Source of the DNA: Pyrinomonadaceae bacterium MAG19_C2-C3
GTDB lineage: Bacteria; Acidobacteriota; Blastocatellia; Pyrinomonadales; Pyrinomonadaceae
Direction: 5' to 3'
Length of the DNA stretch: 33,970 nt
NCBI GenBank assembly: GCA_024330265.1
Contig: JANDLT010000048.1
Span: 1-33,970 of the forward strand
Part shown: positions 1-7,571 of the stretch, in pieces
Layout: each line of letters starts with the position of its first letter
How positions within the stretch are numbered: position 1 is the first letter of the stretch
Notes under the pieces: generated by a model
Databases searched by the model: none
What the model saw: the letters and a program-made list of their open reading frames with translations, nothing else
Told to the model about the DNA's origin: nothing
Made by a program: the position numbers and the translations under genes

Positions 1-173
1 AAAAAATTCCCATTTTTTTGTGTGCTTTTCGGGGGGGCCTCCCCCCCCCCGCCGTTTTTCCAATACCGGGGGGGCGCACCCCCGCCTCTAAACAAGGTGT
101 CTGTTATTTTGGAGATAGCCTCTACCATCACGCTCGCACCTTGAATGAAAGTGAGCAACGGCGGCTTCTTTTC

Positions 174-194
174 TGACCACTGACCACTGACCAC
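174..194. repeat. TGACCAC heptamer, three tandem copies
   Basis: Three exact head-to-tail copies of TGACCAC, followed by a degenerate copy and CACGAG. About 50 bases downstream (233-255) CTCGTGGTCTGCCAGT forms an imperfect complementary arm, so the region could form a weak hairpin. It belongs to the same style of heptamer repeat seen at 2249, 4148, 6302, 31092 and 31788. Confidence 0.75.
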
Positions 195-314
195 TGCCAC
201 GAGAGTTTATTGAAACTGACGGCGAAGTAGTGACGTAGTAACTCGTGGTCTGCCAGTTGCACTAAAGTTTATTCAGAAACAAATTTATCTTTATTTTCGA
301 CGACCTCTTTCGAC

Positions 315-320
315 AAGGAG
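315..320 (+). promoter_or_regulatory. Strong ribosome binding site (AAGGAG)
   Basis: AAGGAG sits 8 nt before a TTG at 329 and is what decides the TTG start of the TolC-family gene. The next in-frame ATG (365) has no comparable site. Confidence 0.7.
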
Positions 321-328
321 TTCCGGTT

Positions 329-2251
329 TTGAGACAAGCGTCCCATAAATGCAAATTCATCGTCATGATTCGCGCGGCGATTCTCTGTTGTTCCATAATC
401 TTGACCGGCGCGCTTCACACGACGGCACAGACGCCCACGCCGCAAGCGACGCCGACGCCAAACGCCGCCCCGCTTCCGTCCGCCGCCGAAGCCGCGCAGG
501 ATGCCAAAACGCCGGAGCAAACCGCGACGCCCACGCCTTCGCCGCGTAGCCAACTGTTCACTCTCGCCGCCCCGCGTCCCGTGCCGCCCGTACCGTCGCT
601 GGTTCGACTCGGAGTGATGAGCGACCGGATGCTCACGCTGTCTTTGAACGAAGCGATTCGCCGCGCGCTTGAAAACAACAACGACATTGATGTCGCGCGT
701 GCCGACGTGCGCGTTGCTGAATTTACCTTGCTCTCGCTCGAAGGCGTGTATCGTCCGATTTTCTCCGTCACGCCGCAGATAACCAATCGCGTCTCGCCGT
801 TCACGCAACCCGGCTTCGCGGGCGAGACTCCCGAAGACGCTATCAGCACGACTTCGTTTTCTCTTATCCCGCAAGTCACGAAGCAATTTGCGCGCGGCGG
901 CGGACGCTATGATGTGTTCTTCGACCAATCGCGCACGACTTCCAACCTCGCGCTTTTCAATCCCCAGTATCAACAGAATCTCGGCGTCAACATCAACCAA
1001 CCGCTCTGGCGTGACCGCTCGATTGACGCCTTCCGCCGCGACATACGCATCCAGCGCAAGCGACTCGAACAGACCGACGCCGACTTTCGCCTTCGTGTGA
1101 TAGATGTCATCTCGCAAGTTCAAGCGGCGTACTGGGAGATTGTCTTTGCCCTGCGCGACCAGCAGAATCGCATCGCCAACGTCAATCTCGCGCGTGAGAA
1201 TTTTCGTTTAACCGAAGCCCGTGTCGCCGCCGGAAGTGCCGCACCGCTCGCCCGCGCCGAAGTTCAAACCGAACTTTCAACCCGCGAGACGGAACTACTC
1301 GTCGCCTCGCAGAACGTGTCGCGTGCCGAAAACAATCTCAAACAACTTCTGTTAAAAGACGCGATGGATGCCGCGTGGTCAGCGCAAATCGTGCCGACCG
1401 ACGAACCGACGCTCGACACAACGGCGATCAACCTTAACGACGCACTCACCGAAGCCAGACAGAACCGCCCGGAGTTGCGCCGTCTGCGTTTGCAAACCGA
1501 CATCAACGCGATTGACCAACAATTCTTTCGCAATCAAACACGCCCGCGCATTGACCTTCAAGCAAACGTTGCGACCGGCGGCTTCGCGGGCAGCTTCGTT
1601 AATCGAAATCCTACTCAGCCCGTGTTTCCCGGCGTTCCCGCAGGGCAGATACCGATTATCATCGGCGATTCCAATACGAACGCGAACGCCTTCCTGCTCC
1701 AACAGATTAACGTCTTACGTGCGACACAGGGTCTTAATCCGGTCGTCCCGCCGAATGTCACGCCGCCGACTTCGGGCGTCAACCCCGACATTCAAGGCGG
1801 CTTCTTTCGCGGCTTCAGCAATCTACTCGGCTTTGACAATCGCCAGATTACCGTCGGCGTGCGAATAGAAATACCGTTCCGCAACCAGACCGCACAGGCT
1901 CAACTCGGCGGCGCACTCGCGCAACGCGAACAGATTGCCGCGCGAACCAGATTGCAAGAGCAGACCATCGAAACCGAAGTGCGTAACGCCGCCCAAGAAG
2001 TCGAAACCGCGCGCCGTCGCGTGTTGACCGCGCGCACCGCACGCGAAGCCGCCGAACTCCAACTCGAAGGCGAACGCCGCTTATTCGAGAACGGACGCTC
2101 GACGCAGTTCCTTCTCTTCCAACGCGAAAACCAGCTTGCTAATTCGCGCAACCTCGAACTGCGCGCCGAAACCGATTACAACCAAGCCCTTGCCCGCCTT
2201 CAACGCGCGACCTCGACCACGCTTCAGGCAAACAACATCTTCATAGATTAG
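329..2251 (+). CDS. TolC-family outer membrane efflux protein
   Basis: This is the outer-membrane channel component of a tripartite efflux or type I secretion pump. The TTG start is chosen because of the AAGGAG site 8 nt upstream. Residues 1-34 look like a Sec signal peptide (hydrophobic IIRAAILCC-like core, cleavage near TTA-Q), followed by a Pro/Thr/Ala-rich stretch to about residue 95. The rest is the family pattern: LSLNEAIRRALENN near residue 105, long heptad-rich helices (around 245-340 and 525-635) separated by predicted beta-strand segments, consistent with the duplicated OEP repeat. At 640 aa it is longer than E. coli TolC (about 490), mostly from the N-terminal Pro-rich part and a loop near 435-500. 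No membrane-fusion protein or pump gene is next to it here. Its stop codon TAG is the first three bases of a TAGTGGA repeat. Family assignment is firm; the substrate is unknown. Confidence 0.92.
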   Translation: MRQASHKCKFIVMIRAAILCCSIILTGALHTTAQTPTPQATPTPNAAPLPSAAEAAQDAKTPEQTATPTPSPRSQLFTLAAPRPVPPVPSLVRLGVMSDRMLTLSLNEAIRRALENNNDIDVARADVRVAEFTLLSLEGVYRPIFSVTPQITNRVSPFTQPGFAGETPEDAISTTSFSLIPQVTKQFARGGGRYDVFFDQSRTTSNLALFNPQYQQNLGVNINQPLWRDRSIDAFRRDIRIQRKRLEQTDADFRLRVIDVISQVQAAYWEIVFALRDQQNRIANVNLARENFRLTEARVAAGSAAPLARAEVQTELSTRETELLVASQNVSRAENNLKQLLLKDAMDAAWSAQIVPTDEPTLDTTAINLNDALTEARQNRPELRRLRLQTDINAIDQQFFRNQTRPRIDLQANVATGGFAGSFVNRNPTQPVFPGVPAGQIPIIIGDSNTNANAFLLQQINVLRATQGLNPVVPPNVTPPTSGVNPDIQGGFFRGFSNLLGFDNRQITVGVRIEIPFRNQTAQAQLGGALAQREQIAARTRLQEQTIETEVRNAAQEVETARRRVLTARTAREAAELQLEGERRLFENGRSTQFLLFQRENQLANSRNLELRAETDYNQALARLQRATSTTLQANNIFID

Positions 2252-2335
2252 TGGATAGTGGATAGTGGATAACGGATAGTGAAAAACCGGTGTCTTAAAC
2301 TATCCACTATCCACTATCCACTATCCACTATCCAC
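2249..2335. repeat. Inverted heptamer arrays (TAGTGGA / TATCCAC) forming a hairpin
   Basis: Left arm: three exact TAGTGGA units plus a variant TAACGGA (2249-2276). Right arm: five exact TATCCAC units (2301-2335). The arms are complementary and separated by about 20 bases, so RNA or single-stranded DNA could form a stem of roughly 30 bp. The left arm contains the stop codon of the TolC-family gene, and the right arm ends two bases before the TTG start of the glycosyltransferase. It may terminate transcription or control translation of the next gene; that is inference. Confidence 0.9.
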
Positions 2336-2337
2336 TA

Positions 2338-3120
2338 TTGAAAGTTTCCGCGACCATTATCACTTTCAATGAAGCCGAACATATCGCGGCGGCGTGTGCT
2401 TCGGTGGCGTGGGCTGATGAAATCGTCGTCGTGGATTCGGAATCAACCGACGCGACGCGGGAGATTGCGCGTGAGCGCGGGGCGCGTGTCATCGTGCGAG
2501 CGTGGTTGGGATTTGCAAAACAGAAACAGTTTGCGGCGGAGTGTGCGACGCATGATTGGATTTTCAGTCTCGATGCCGACGAGCGTGTTTCGGATGAGTT
2601 GCGCGATTCAATCGAAGCTTTGCGTTTGCTTGACGATGAACGCCGCGCCGACGGTTACACAATCGCCCGTCGCACGTTTTACATGAACCGTTGGATACGC
2701 GGCGGCGGTTGGTATCCCGACCGTCAGTTGCGTTTGTATCATCGTGCGTGTGGAGAGTGGGCTGGCGCGCACGTTCACGAATCGGTGAAGATGAAGACGA
2801 CAAGCCGCATCGCAAAGATTGACGGCGACATTCTTCATTACAGTATCCCCGACGCCGCGCATCATCACCGGATGATTGGTGAGCGCTACGCACCGCTCGC
2901 CGCGCTTCAAGCTTTTGAGTGCGGCAAGCGCACCTCACGTTTGAAAATCGTGACCGCCGCGCCACTCGCCTTCATGCGTAGTTTCATACTTCGCGGCGGT
3001 TGGCGCGATGGTCTCGCGGGTTACTCAATCGCACGCTTCGCCGCGCATCATGCCTTCTTGAAAAACGTGCTGCTGTGGGAAAAGCAACAATCGGATAAAA
3101 ACGTTGACCGCAATGCATGA
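2338..3120 (+). CDS. Family 2 glycosyltransferase, LPS-core type (WaaE/KdtX-like)
   Basis: Likely a cytoplasmic, membrane-associated GT-A enzyme that adds a sugar to the lipopolysaccharide core. The protein opens with the family hallmark MKVSATIITFNE, followed by WADEIVVVDS with STD (D33 and D38, nucleotide binding) and the DxD-type motif FSLDADE (D79, D81). The conserved block RWIRGGGWYPDRQLRLYHR and a C-terminal FxRGGWRDGxxGY region are typical of the WaaE/KdtX subgroup; 260 aa is the usual length. The TTG at 2338 fits the family N-terminus, yet the bases where a ribosome binding site should lie are entirely occupied by TATCCAC repeats. It probably depends on translation from the upstream gene or on an unusual initiation. 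The next gene starts 3 nt after its stop. Confidence 0.9.
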   Translation: MKVSATIITFNEAEHIAAACASVAWADEIVVVDSESTDATREIARERGARVIVRAWLGFAKQKQFAAECATHDWIFSLDADERVSDELRDSIEALRLLDDERRADGYTIARRTFYMNRWIRGGGWYPDRQLRLYHRACGEWAGAHVHESVKMKTTSRIAKIDGDILHYSIPDAAHHHRMIGERYAPLAALQAFECGKRTSRLKIVTAAPLAFMRSFILRGGWRDGLAGYSIARFAAHHAFLKNVLLWEKQQSDKNVDRNA

Positions 3121-3123
3121 AGA

Positions 3124-4143
3124 TTGTGTAATGATGCTTACGCGGCACGGTTCACCGCGCTGCCGTTCACACACCTTCCACATCTTCCAACCGGAGACAC
3201 ATCACGCTTGATACTTCAATCCAGCCTCACCGGAAACGCCGCCGGAATAGACCATAATTTATTGTTGCCCTTGCCTTTACTCGTTGCGTTCGCGCTCATC
3301 TTCGGCGGGCTTATCGGCAGCTTTCTCAACGTCGTTATTTACCGTCTGCCGCGTGGCATCTTCTTCGAGTCCACATTCTCGCGCTGCCCGTCGTGCGGTG
3401 AGCCGATTAAGTTTTACGACAACATTCCGGTCTTGAGTTATCTGCTTCTCGGCGGTCGGTGTCGTCAATGTCGCGCTTCTATCTCGGCACGTTATCCGGC
3501 GGTCGAAGCCTTGACCGCGATGCTGTTCGCCCTCACGACTTACGTTGTACTAACGCGCGGAACGTGGTTGTCATTGCCGTTCGATTTGATTTTCGTCGCG
3601 GCAATTCTCGCGCTGATTTTCATTGACGCGGAATTGATGATACTGCCGAATAAAATCACTTATCCCGGCTTCTTCATCGCGGTGCTTGTAAGATTGATTG
3701 TGCCGAACATGTACGGCGTCGCGTGGCTTGACCTTCCCGTCGAACCGGGTTACACGCTTTCCACAGAAACAGGCTCACACGCCTTTTACTGGCTCGCCGC
3801 ATTTTCTTTCATCAATTCACTTGCTGGCGCGCTCGTCGGTGGTGGTTCACTGTGGCTCGTCGGTTGGATATGGAAGCGTCTGCGCGGCGTTGATGCGATG
3901 GGCTTGGGCGACGTGAAGATGATGTTTATGGTTGGCGCGTATCTCGGTTGGACGCTCACCTTAGTCACTATCTTCATCGGCTTTTTAAGCGGTGCTGTCG
4001 GCGGCGTCCTGTTCATGTACAAGAGCGGCAAGAGGGATTTATCAATGCAGCTTCCGTTCGGCATCTTTCTCGGCATCGGGGCGATTATCAGTCTGCTTTT
4101 CGGAACGGATTTGGTGAACTGGTATCTCGGACAGTTCAGGTGA
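3124..4143 (+). CDS. pilD: Type IV prepilin peptidase / N-methyltransferase
   Basis: Integral membrane aspartic peptidase that cleaves and N-methylates type IV pilin or type II secretion pseudopilin precursors. The family N-terminus GLIGSFLNVVIYRLPRG is near residue 62-78. A zinc-type cysteine quartet follows: C88xxC91 and C113xxC116. The first catalytic aspartate is in FID (D168), the second in GLGDVK (D263). About eight hydrophobic segments are visible. A small oddity is LPN where LPD is usual after the first catalytic motif. The start is uncertain: the TTG at 3124 gives about 50 extra residues with no ribosome binding site; in-frame TTG codons at 3208 (GGAG 11 nt upstream) or 3259 would give a more typical N-terminus. 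No pilin genes are nearby. Confidence 0.9.
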   Translation: MCNDAYAARFTALPFTHLPHLPTGDTSRLILQSSLTGNAAGIDHNLLLPLPLLVAFALIFGGLIGSFLNVVIYRLPRGIFFESTFSRCPSCGEPIKFYDNIPVLSYLLLGGRCRQCRASISARYPAVEALTAMLFALTTYVVLTRGTWLSLPFDLIFVAAILALIFIDAELMILPNKITYPGFFIAVLVRLIVPNMYGVAWLDLPVEPGYTLSTETGSHAFYWLAAFSFINSLAGALVGGGSLWLVGWIWKRLRGVDAMGLGDVKMMFMVGAYLGWTLTLVTIFIGFLSGAVGGVLFMYKSGKRDLSMQLPFGIFLGIGAIISLLFGTDLVNWYLGQFR

Positions 4144-4145
4144 AG

Positions 4146-4505
4146 TGATGAGCGATGAGTAACGTCAGTTCGACATAAGCAGCCCCGTCAGGGGCGACAC
4201 AATCATAGCCCACGGCGTAAGCCGTGGGTTAAGATGAAATTACATTACAAGCCCCGTCAGGGGCGACACAATTCGCCCGCACTTGTGTCGCCCCTTTCAG
4301 GCAATGGCATTAAGTTAAGAAAATAATCGCCCGTTTGGAGGCGAGCTATGCCCGCCGTGCGCGGGGACAGCGGGCATAGCCCGCCTCCAAACAACCTTAA
4401 CTTAATGCCATTGCCCTTTGCGGGGCTGAAGGCAAACCGCCTTACGTCGGACTGACGTTAAGTAATGAGTTGATAGAACAAGCACATATCATTCATCGCT
4501 CATCA
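4146..4505. repeat. ATGAGCG heptamer arms flanking MITE copy A
   Basis: TGATGAGCGATGA (4146-4158) and its exact reverse complement TCATCGCTCATCA (4493-4505) bracket MITE copy A. Each arm is built from ATGAGCG-type heptamers. The left arm begins just after the stop of the prepilin peptidase and the right arm contains the stop codon of the UbiD-family gene. One reading is that the MITE inserted into a pre-existing heptamer hairpin between these convergent genes. Confidence 0.75.
4160..4460. mobile_element. MITE-like multi-hairpin element, copy A
   Basis: The ends are terminal inverted repeats TAACGTCAGTTCGACATAAG (4160-4179) and the near-exact complement at 4441-4460, both bounded by TA. Inside are two direct copies of AGCCCCGTCAGGGGCGACAC (4181 and 4250), a hairpin CCCACGGC-GTAA-GCCGTGGG (4209-4228), and a long palindrome: GGCAATGGCATTAAGTTAAG (4300-4319) pairs perfectly with 4396-4415, and 4333-4354 pairs with 4371-4392 with one mismatch. 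There is no transposase. Copy B at 16968-17236 shares ends and palindrome. Best read as a non-autonomous transposable or REP-type element; TA-bounded ends would fit an IS630/Tc1-mariner type mobiliser, which is inference. Confidence 0.8.
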
Positions 4506-6269
4506 TTTCCCAAAATACTCCCGCCAACGATTATCAACCAACTCTTTAATATCATCGCGCACGATGAGTTCCGCCGGATAGTGTGGCTTCATGCGGGCGT
4601 CTATGACGATGGGTGCTGAATAAACGAGATGATGTTGTTTGACTTCGGTGCGGCAAGGGTAAATGTCGGATGCCGGATTGAAGCGCGTCCATGTCGTCCA
4701 CAGGAAATCGGCGGTGGACTTGGCGACTTGTGCATCGTCATGTAAGACGACGATTTGCCAATCCGCGATGTTCGCGTCGCGTGCGATGCGCGATGCGAGT
4801 TGCGGGTCATCTTCGTATCGCGCGCCTTCAACGACGAGACAGCCGCCGCAAAAGACTTCCGCGCGATTGATGTCGTGTGATAAATCGCCGTGAAACTCTC
4901 TCGGCAATTCGCGCACGGCTTCGCCTAAACCCAACATCATCGCTTTGCTGCCTTCGTTGATTTTGCCGCTCGTGTAATCGAGCGTGTCCATAGAGACGTT
5001 CGAGAAGATGAACAGATCCGTTTCGGGACGGAAGCGCGCGAGTATGTGTTCAAACAGTTTTCGGAAGTCGCGTAAATCTTGCGGCGTGTCGGTCAGAAGT
5101 AAAAACTTGGTGAGCGATAATTGCCCTTCGCCCAAGATTCTGAATCCCGAAACGAGTGCTTCGCGTTTGTACCTGTCGCGCACGACCGCCGCCGCCAAAG
5201 AGTGAAAACCCGTTTCGCCGTAACTCCATAAGTCGCGGACGCTCGGCATCACAAGGGGAAAGAGCGGCGATAAAAGTTCCTGTAAATAATCACCGATGAA
5301 GAAATCTTCCTGACGCGGTTTGCCGACGACAGTCGCCGGATATATCGCATCCTTGCGGTGATACACGGCTTCAACTTCTAAAATCGGATAATCGTGTATG
5401 AGCGAGTAATAACCGTAATGGTCGCCGAACGCGCCTTCGGGACGGCGTGTGTGCGGCGGCACGCGCCCGACGATGGCGAACTCGGCTTCCGCGATAAGCC
5501 TTCGCGCGGGCGTCTCACTTCCGTCTTGATAAACCTTGATGCGCTCGCCCGCAAGAACACTCGCCAAGACGAGTTCCGGCACGTCTTCAGGCAAAGGCGC
5601 GATTGCCGACAGGATAAGCGCAGGCGCGCCGCCCAAGAAAACGGTCGCAGGCAAAGCCTGATTCATCCGTTCAGCTTCGGCGTAATGAAAGCCGCCACCT
5701 TTGTGAATCTGCCAGTGCATCCCCGTCGTGTCATTGTCATGGCGTTGGACGCGGTACATGCCCAAGTTGTGCTTGCCCGTCACAGGGTGTTCCGTATAAA
5801 CGAGCGGCAAGGTGATGAACGCGCCGCCGTCCTCTTGCCACGTCGTCAAAATCGGCAATTCATCGAGCCGCGCCGGACGCTCAACCGCTTCCATAACCGG
5901 AGCGCGACGCACATTCTTGACGCGACTTGTACCGAGTTTCAAAGCTTCAAAAGCCAAGCCGCGATTCTTCCATAATTCGGCGGGACGCGGCGGAAGCAGA
6001 CTCTCGAACGCATGAACCGCATCGCGCACGAGTTGTTGCGGCTTGTGTCCGAAAGCAATTTCGATGCGCCGCGCCGTCCCGAACATGTTAGTCACGACCG
6101 GGTAACGACTGCCTTTGACGTTGGTAAAGAGAAGTGCTGCGCCGCCTTCGCTAATCACGCGACGATGTATTTCAGCGAGTTCGAGATACGGGTTCACTTC
6201 GGCTTCGACGGTGACGAGTTGATTTTCACGACGCAACGCATCGAGGAAAGAACGCAGGTTGGTGTGCAT
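4503..6269 (-). CDS. UbiD-family prenylated-FMN-dependent decarboxylase
   Basis: Cytoplasmic (de)carboxylase of the UbiD/Fdc family, probably acting on an aromatic acid or a quinone precursor. The 588-aa length is slightly above E. coli UbiD (about 497). Visible family motifs are HNLGMYRVQ with N168 and R173, MHWQIHKGGG at 184-193, and RPEGAFGDHYGYY with E278 and D283, which match the N, R, E-x4-(D/E) set that binds prenyl-FMN and catalyses decarboxylation. The ATG start with FLDALRRENQL follows the family opening. The prenyl-FMN synthase UbiX is not in the window. Substrate cannot be told from sequence; menaquinone or ubiquinone biosynthesis, or a catabolic decarboxylase, are all possible. 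The stop codon lies within the right heptamer arm flanking MITE copy A. Confidence 0.93.
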   Translation of the reverse strand: MHTNLRSFLDALRRENQLVTVEAEVNPYLELAEIHRRVISEGGAALLFTNVKGSRYPVVTNMFGTARRIEIAFGHKPQQLVRDAVHAFESLLPPRPAELWKNRGLAFEALKLGTSRVKNVRRAPVMEAVERPARLDELPILTTWQEDGGAFITLPLVYTEHPVTGKHNLGMYRVQRHDNDTTGMHWQIHKGGGFHYAEAERMNQALPATVFLGGAPALILSAIAPLPEDVPELVLASVLAGERIKVYQDGSETPARRLIAEAEFAIVGRVPPHTRRPEGAFGDHYGYYSLIHDYPILEVEAVYHRKDAIYPATVVGKPRQEDFFIGDYLQELLSPLFPLVMPSVRDLWSYGETGFHSLAAAVVRDRYKREALVSGFRILGEGQLSLTKFLLLTDTPQDLRDFRKLFEHILARFRPETDLFIFSNVSMDTLDYTSGKINEGSKAMMLGLGEAVRELPREFHGDLSHDINRAEVFCGGCLVVEGARYEDDPQLASRIARDANIADWQIVVLHDDAQVAKSTADFLWTTWTRFNPASDIYPCRTEVKQHHLVYSAPIVIDARMKPHYPAELIVRDDIKELVDNRWREYFGK

Positions 6270-6301
6270 GACGGGCAGGTTAGCCTAAAGCATGTTTCAG
6301 A

Positions 6302-6392
6302 TTCAATGTTCAAAGTTCAAGGTTCAATGTCGCTTGGTACACGTCCGACATCGCCCGTTTATCTTGAAGCGTTGAACATCAAAATTTGAATG
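6302..6392. repeat. TTCAANG heptamer repeat with opposed degenerate arm
   Basis: Four exact-period units TTCAATG, TTCAAAG, TTCAAGG, TTCAATG (6302-6329). A degenerate complementary arm (TTGAAGCGTTGAACATC and TTTGAA, 6365-6391) ends 3 bases before the stop of the HEAT-like gene. It fills the space between that stop and the UbiD-family start. The same heptamer family recurs at 31788-31861. Confidence 0.75.
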
Positions 6393-6394
6393 AA

Positions 6395-7249
6395 CTACCG
6401 CATCGGCGGTTCGTCATCATCGTCACGCCGATTGCCTGTTTGACGCGGGCGCGTTTGGGTGGGGTTTTGTGAATCGCGTGTTTCGGTTTCGAGTCGTTCG
6501 GTGATGCGTTTGGTCGCGGCGTTGGCGGCTTCGGCGGTGCGTTTATCGGAAGCCTGTGTGAGCGGTGCGACTTGCGGAAATGTTCCGGCGTTGCCGATGT
6601 TGCCGAGCGCATCAAGTATGCCGATGCGGACGTTGCGCTTCGGTGAACCCAAAAACATGTAGAGCGGTTCGGGCGCGTCGAGTTGTGAAAGATAAGCGAT
6701 TGATTGCGAACGAAACGCGGTCGAGTCAAGCGCGGACACGATGCGAAACAATTTCGTTTCATCGCCGAAGCGGTACAACGCCCAATCGAGTGCGAGTTGC
6801 ACGCGCTTATCTTTTTCCTGCAAACGATAGCCTTCGACGATGCGCCGTTCGTCAACCGCTGCGACGCGAGCGAGATTCTCCGCCGCGCGCAAACGCAAAA
6901 CGGGGTTCGGTGCGGCGAGTTCCAAGACATACTGCCTTGGTGAAGCGACTATGACTTGCGTGCTTGTCTCTTGCGTGTCGGTTGTTTCTTGCGGGTATGT
7001 TTGTGCCGCGACGTTTGAAGCGACGGCATACGTCATCATCAATATCGTCATCATCAACTTACAAGCCGTCTCGACCACAGCTTTTGATTGATCGAAAACT
7101 CTGCGTGACTCTGTCGTATCATTCTGCGGAACTTTGGCGTCCAAAGATTTTTTAACGCAGAGTTCCGCAGAGGGCGGACGCAGAGTACCGCAGAGAGAAA
7201 CCATTTTGAGATAGCTTCTATTAAATTTGTTGTTAGTTTTATTCGCCAT
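6395..7249 (-). CDS. Exported HEAT-repeat-like protein, 5' end disturbed by a repeat
   Basis: Probably an exported scaffold made of HEAT-like helical repeats. Repeats are visible from about residue 100 (start at 7249): LELAAPNPVLRLRAAENLAR, a middle pair, then EPLYMFLGSPKRNVRIGILDALGNIG. The C-terminus is charged (ending RRDDDDEPPMR). The ATG at 7249 is preceded by AGGAG at 7 nt, a strong start. However residues 17-54 are encoded by CTCTGCG-type repeat DNA, and a good signal-peptide start (MMTILMMTYAVASNVAAQ) lies inside at ATG 7054. Either translation really begins at 7054, or the repeat inserted in frame into the original N-terminus; the in-frame, stop-free passage favours an insertion that is tolerated. 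Function is unknown. Confidence 0.65.
   Translation of the reverse strand: MANKTNNKFNRSYLKMVSLCGTLRPPSAELCVKKSLDAKVPQNDTTESRRVFDQSKAVVETACKLMMTILMMTYAVASNVAAQTYPQETTDTQETSTQVIVASPRQYVLELAAPNPVLRLRAAENLARVAAVDERRIVEGYRLQEKDKRVQLALDWALYRFGDETKLFRIVSALDSTAFRSQSIAYLSQLDAPEPLYMFLGSPKRNVRIGILDALGNIGNAGTFPQVAPLTQASDKRTAEAANAATKRITERLETETRDSQNPTQTRPRQTGNRRDDDDEPPMR
7098..7195. repeat. CTCTGCG / CGCAGAG opposed repeat arms inside a 5' coding region
   Basis: Right arm has CGCAGAG at 7156, 7166, 7179 and 7189; left arm has ACTCTGCG (7099) and degenerate copies up to 7130. The middle CTTTGGCGTCCAAAG (7132-7146) is itself palindromic. The same repeat family recurs at 19476-19551. It lies within the reading frame of the HEAT-like gene. 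Confidence 0.75.
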
Positions 7250-7256
7250 AATTTCG

Positions 7257-7261
7257 CTCCT
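7257..7261 (-). promoter_or_regulatory. Ribosome binding site AGGAG
   Basis: AGGAG on the minus strand, 7 nt before the ATG at 7249. It favours that start over the upstream TTG at 7273, and competes with the signal-peptide start at 7054 for the HEAT-like gene. Confidence 0.6.
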
Positions 7262-7571
7262 GCGGTTTACCAATTTTTATTACGGGCTGGGTACGCTTGA
7301 GAACTTACACCGCCGCCTGTTCGTACCACAATCATCCGGCACAACGCACGAAACAAGAGATGCCTTAGCGATTCGTTGATGTTGCTTGAAGTCACGAAGA
7401 TTAAACGGCTAATGAGGCGTGCCGGACAAGCAACACCACGCCTCGCGCGTCGCGTCTAAGCGGGGTATTTTGGCGCAAGATTTATCGTTAAGATAAGATG
7501 TCTCATCCTTGAGTAGTCGGGTTCGGAAATCGTGTCGAGAGGCTTGGAGCGAAAACGTTTCATTGATTGAT
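7262..7571. other. Intergenic region between divergent genes
   Basis: This must carry promoters for both the HEAT-like gene (-) and the FHA-protease gene (+). The best candidate I can see for the + gene is TTGGCG (7470-7475) with TAAGAT (7494-7499), spacing 18, which is weak. No operator dyad or terminator stands out. Confidence 0.3.

Larger units (their letters stand above)
1..328. other. Non-coding leader at the window edge
   Basis: I see no convincing gene here. The first 90 bases contain long G and C homopolymers able to fold back on each other (around 31-50 and 68-83), which could be a terminator of an upstream gene or an assembly-edge artefact. Bases 81-95 match an inner arm of MITE copy B (17158-17172). 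A TGACCAC tandem repeat lies at 174-194. The antisense reading frame that crosses into the next gene has an arginine-rich shadow composition and is not supported. Confidence 0.5.

Noticed and set aside
31..80. G/C homopolymer hairpin as a terminator
   Set aside because: Stem is a pure G/C run near the window edge with no following T-tract in a clear direction; an assembly artefact is as likely.
269..1123. Long antisense reading frame across the TolC-family gene start
   Set aside because: Arg/Gly-rich shadow composition, no family resemblance; the + strand frame is clearly the gene.
2249..2335. Heptamer arrays as a CRISPR array
   Set aside because: No spacers, unit is 7 bp and contiguous, arms are opposed; no cas genes in the window.
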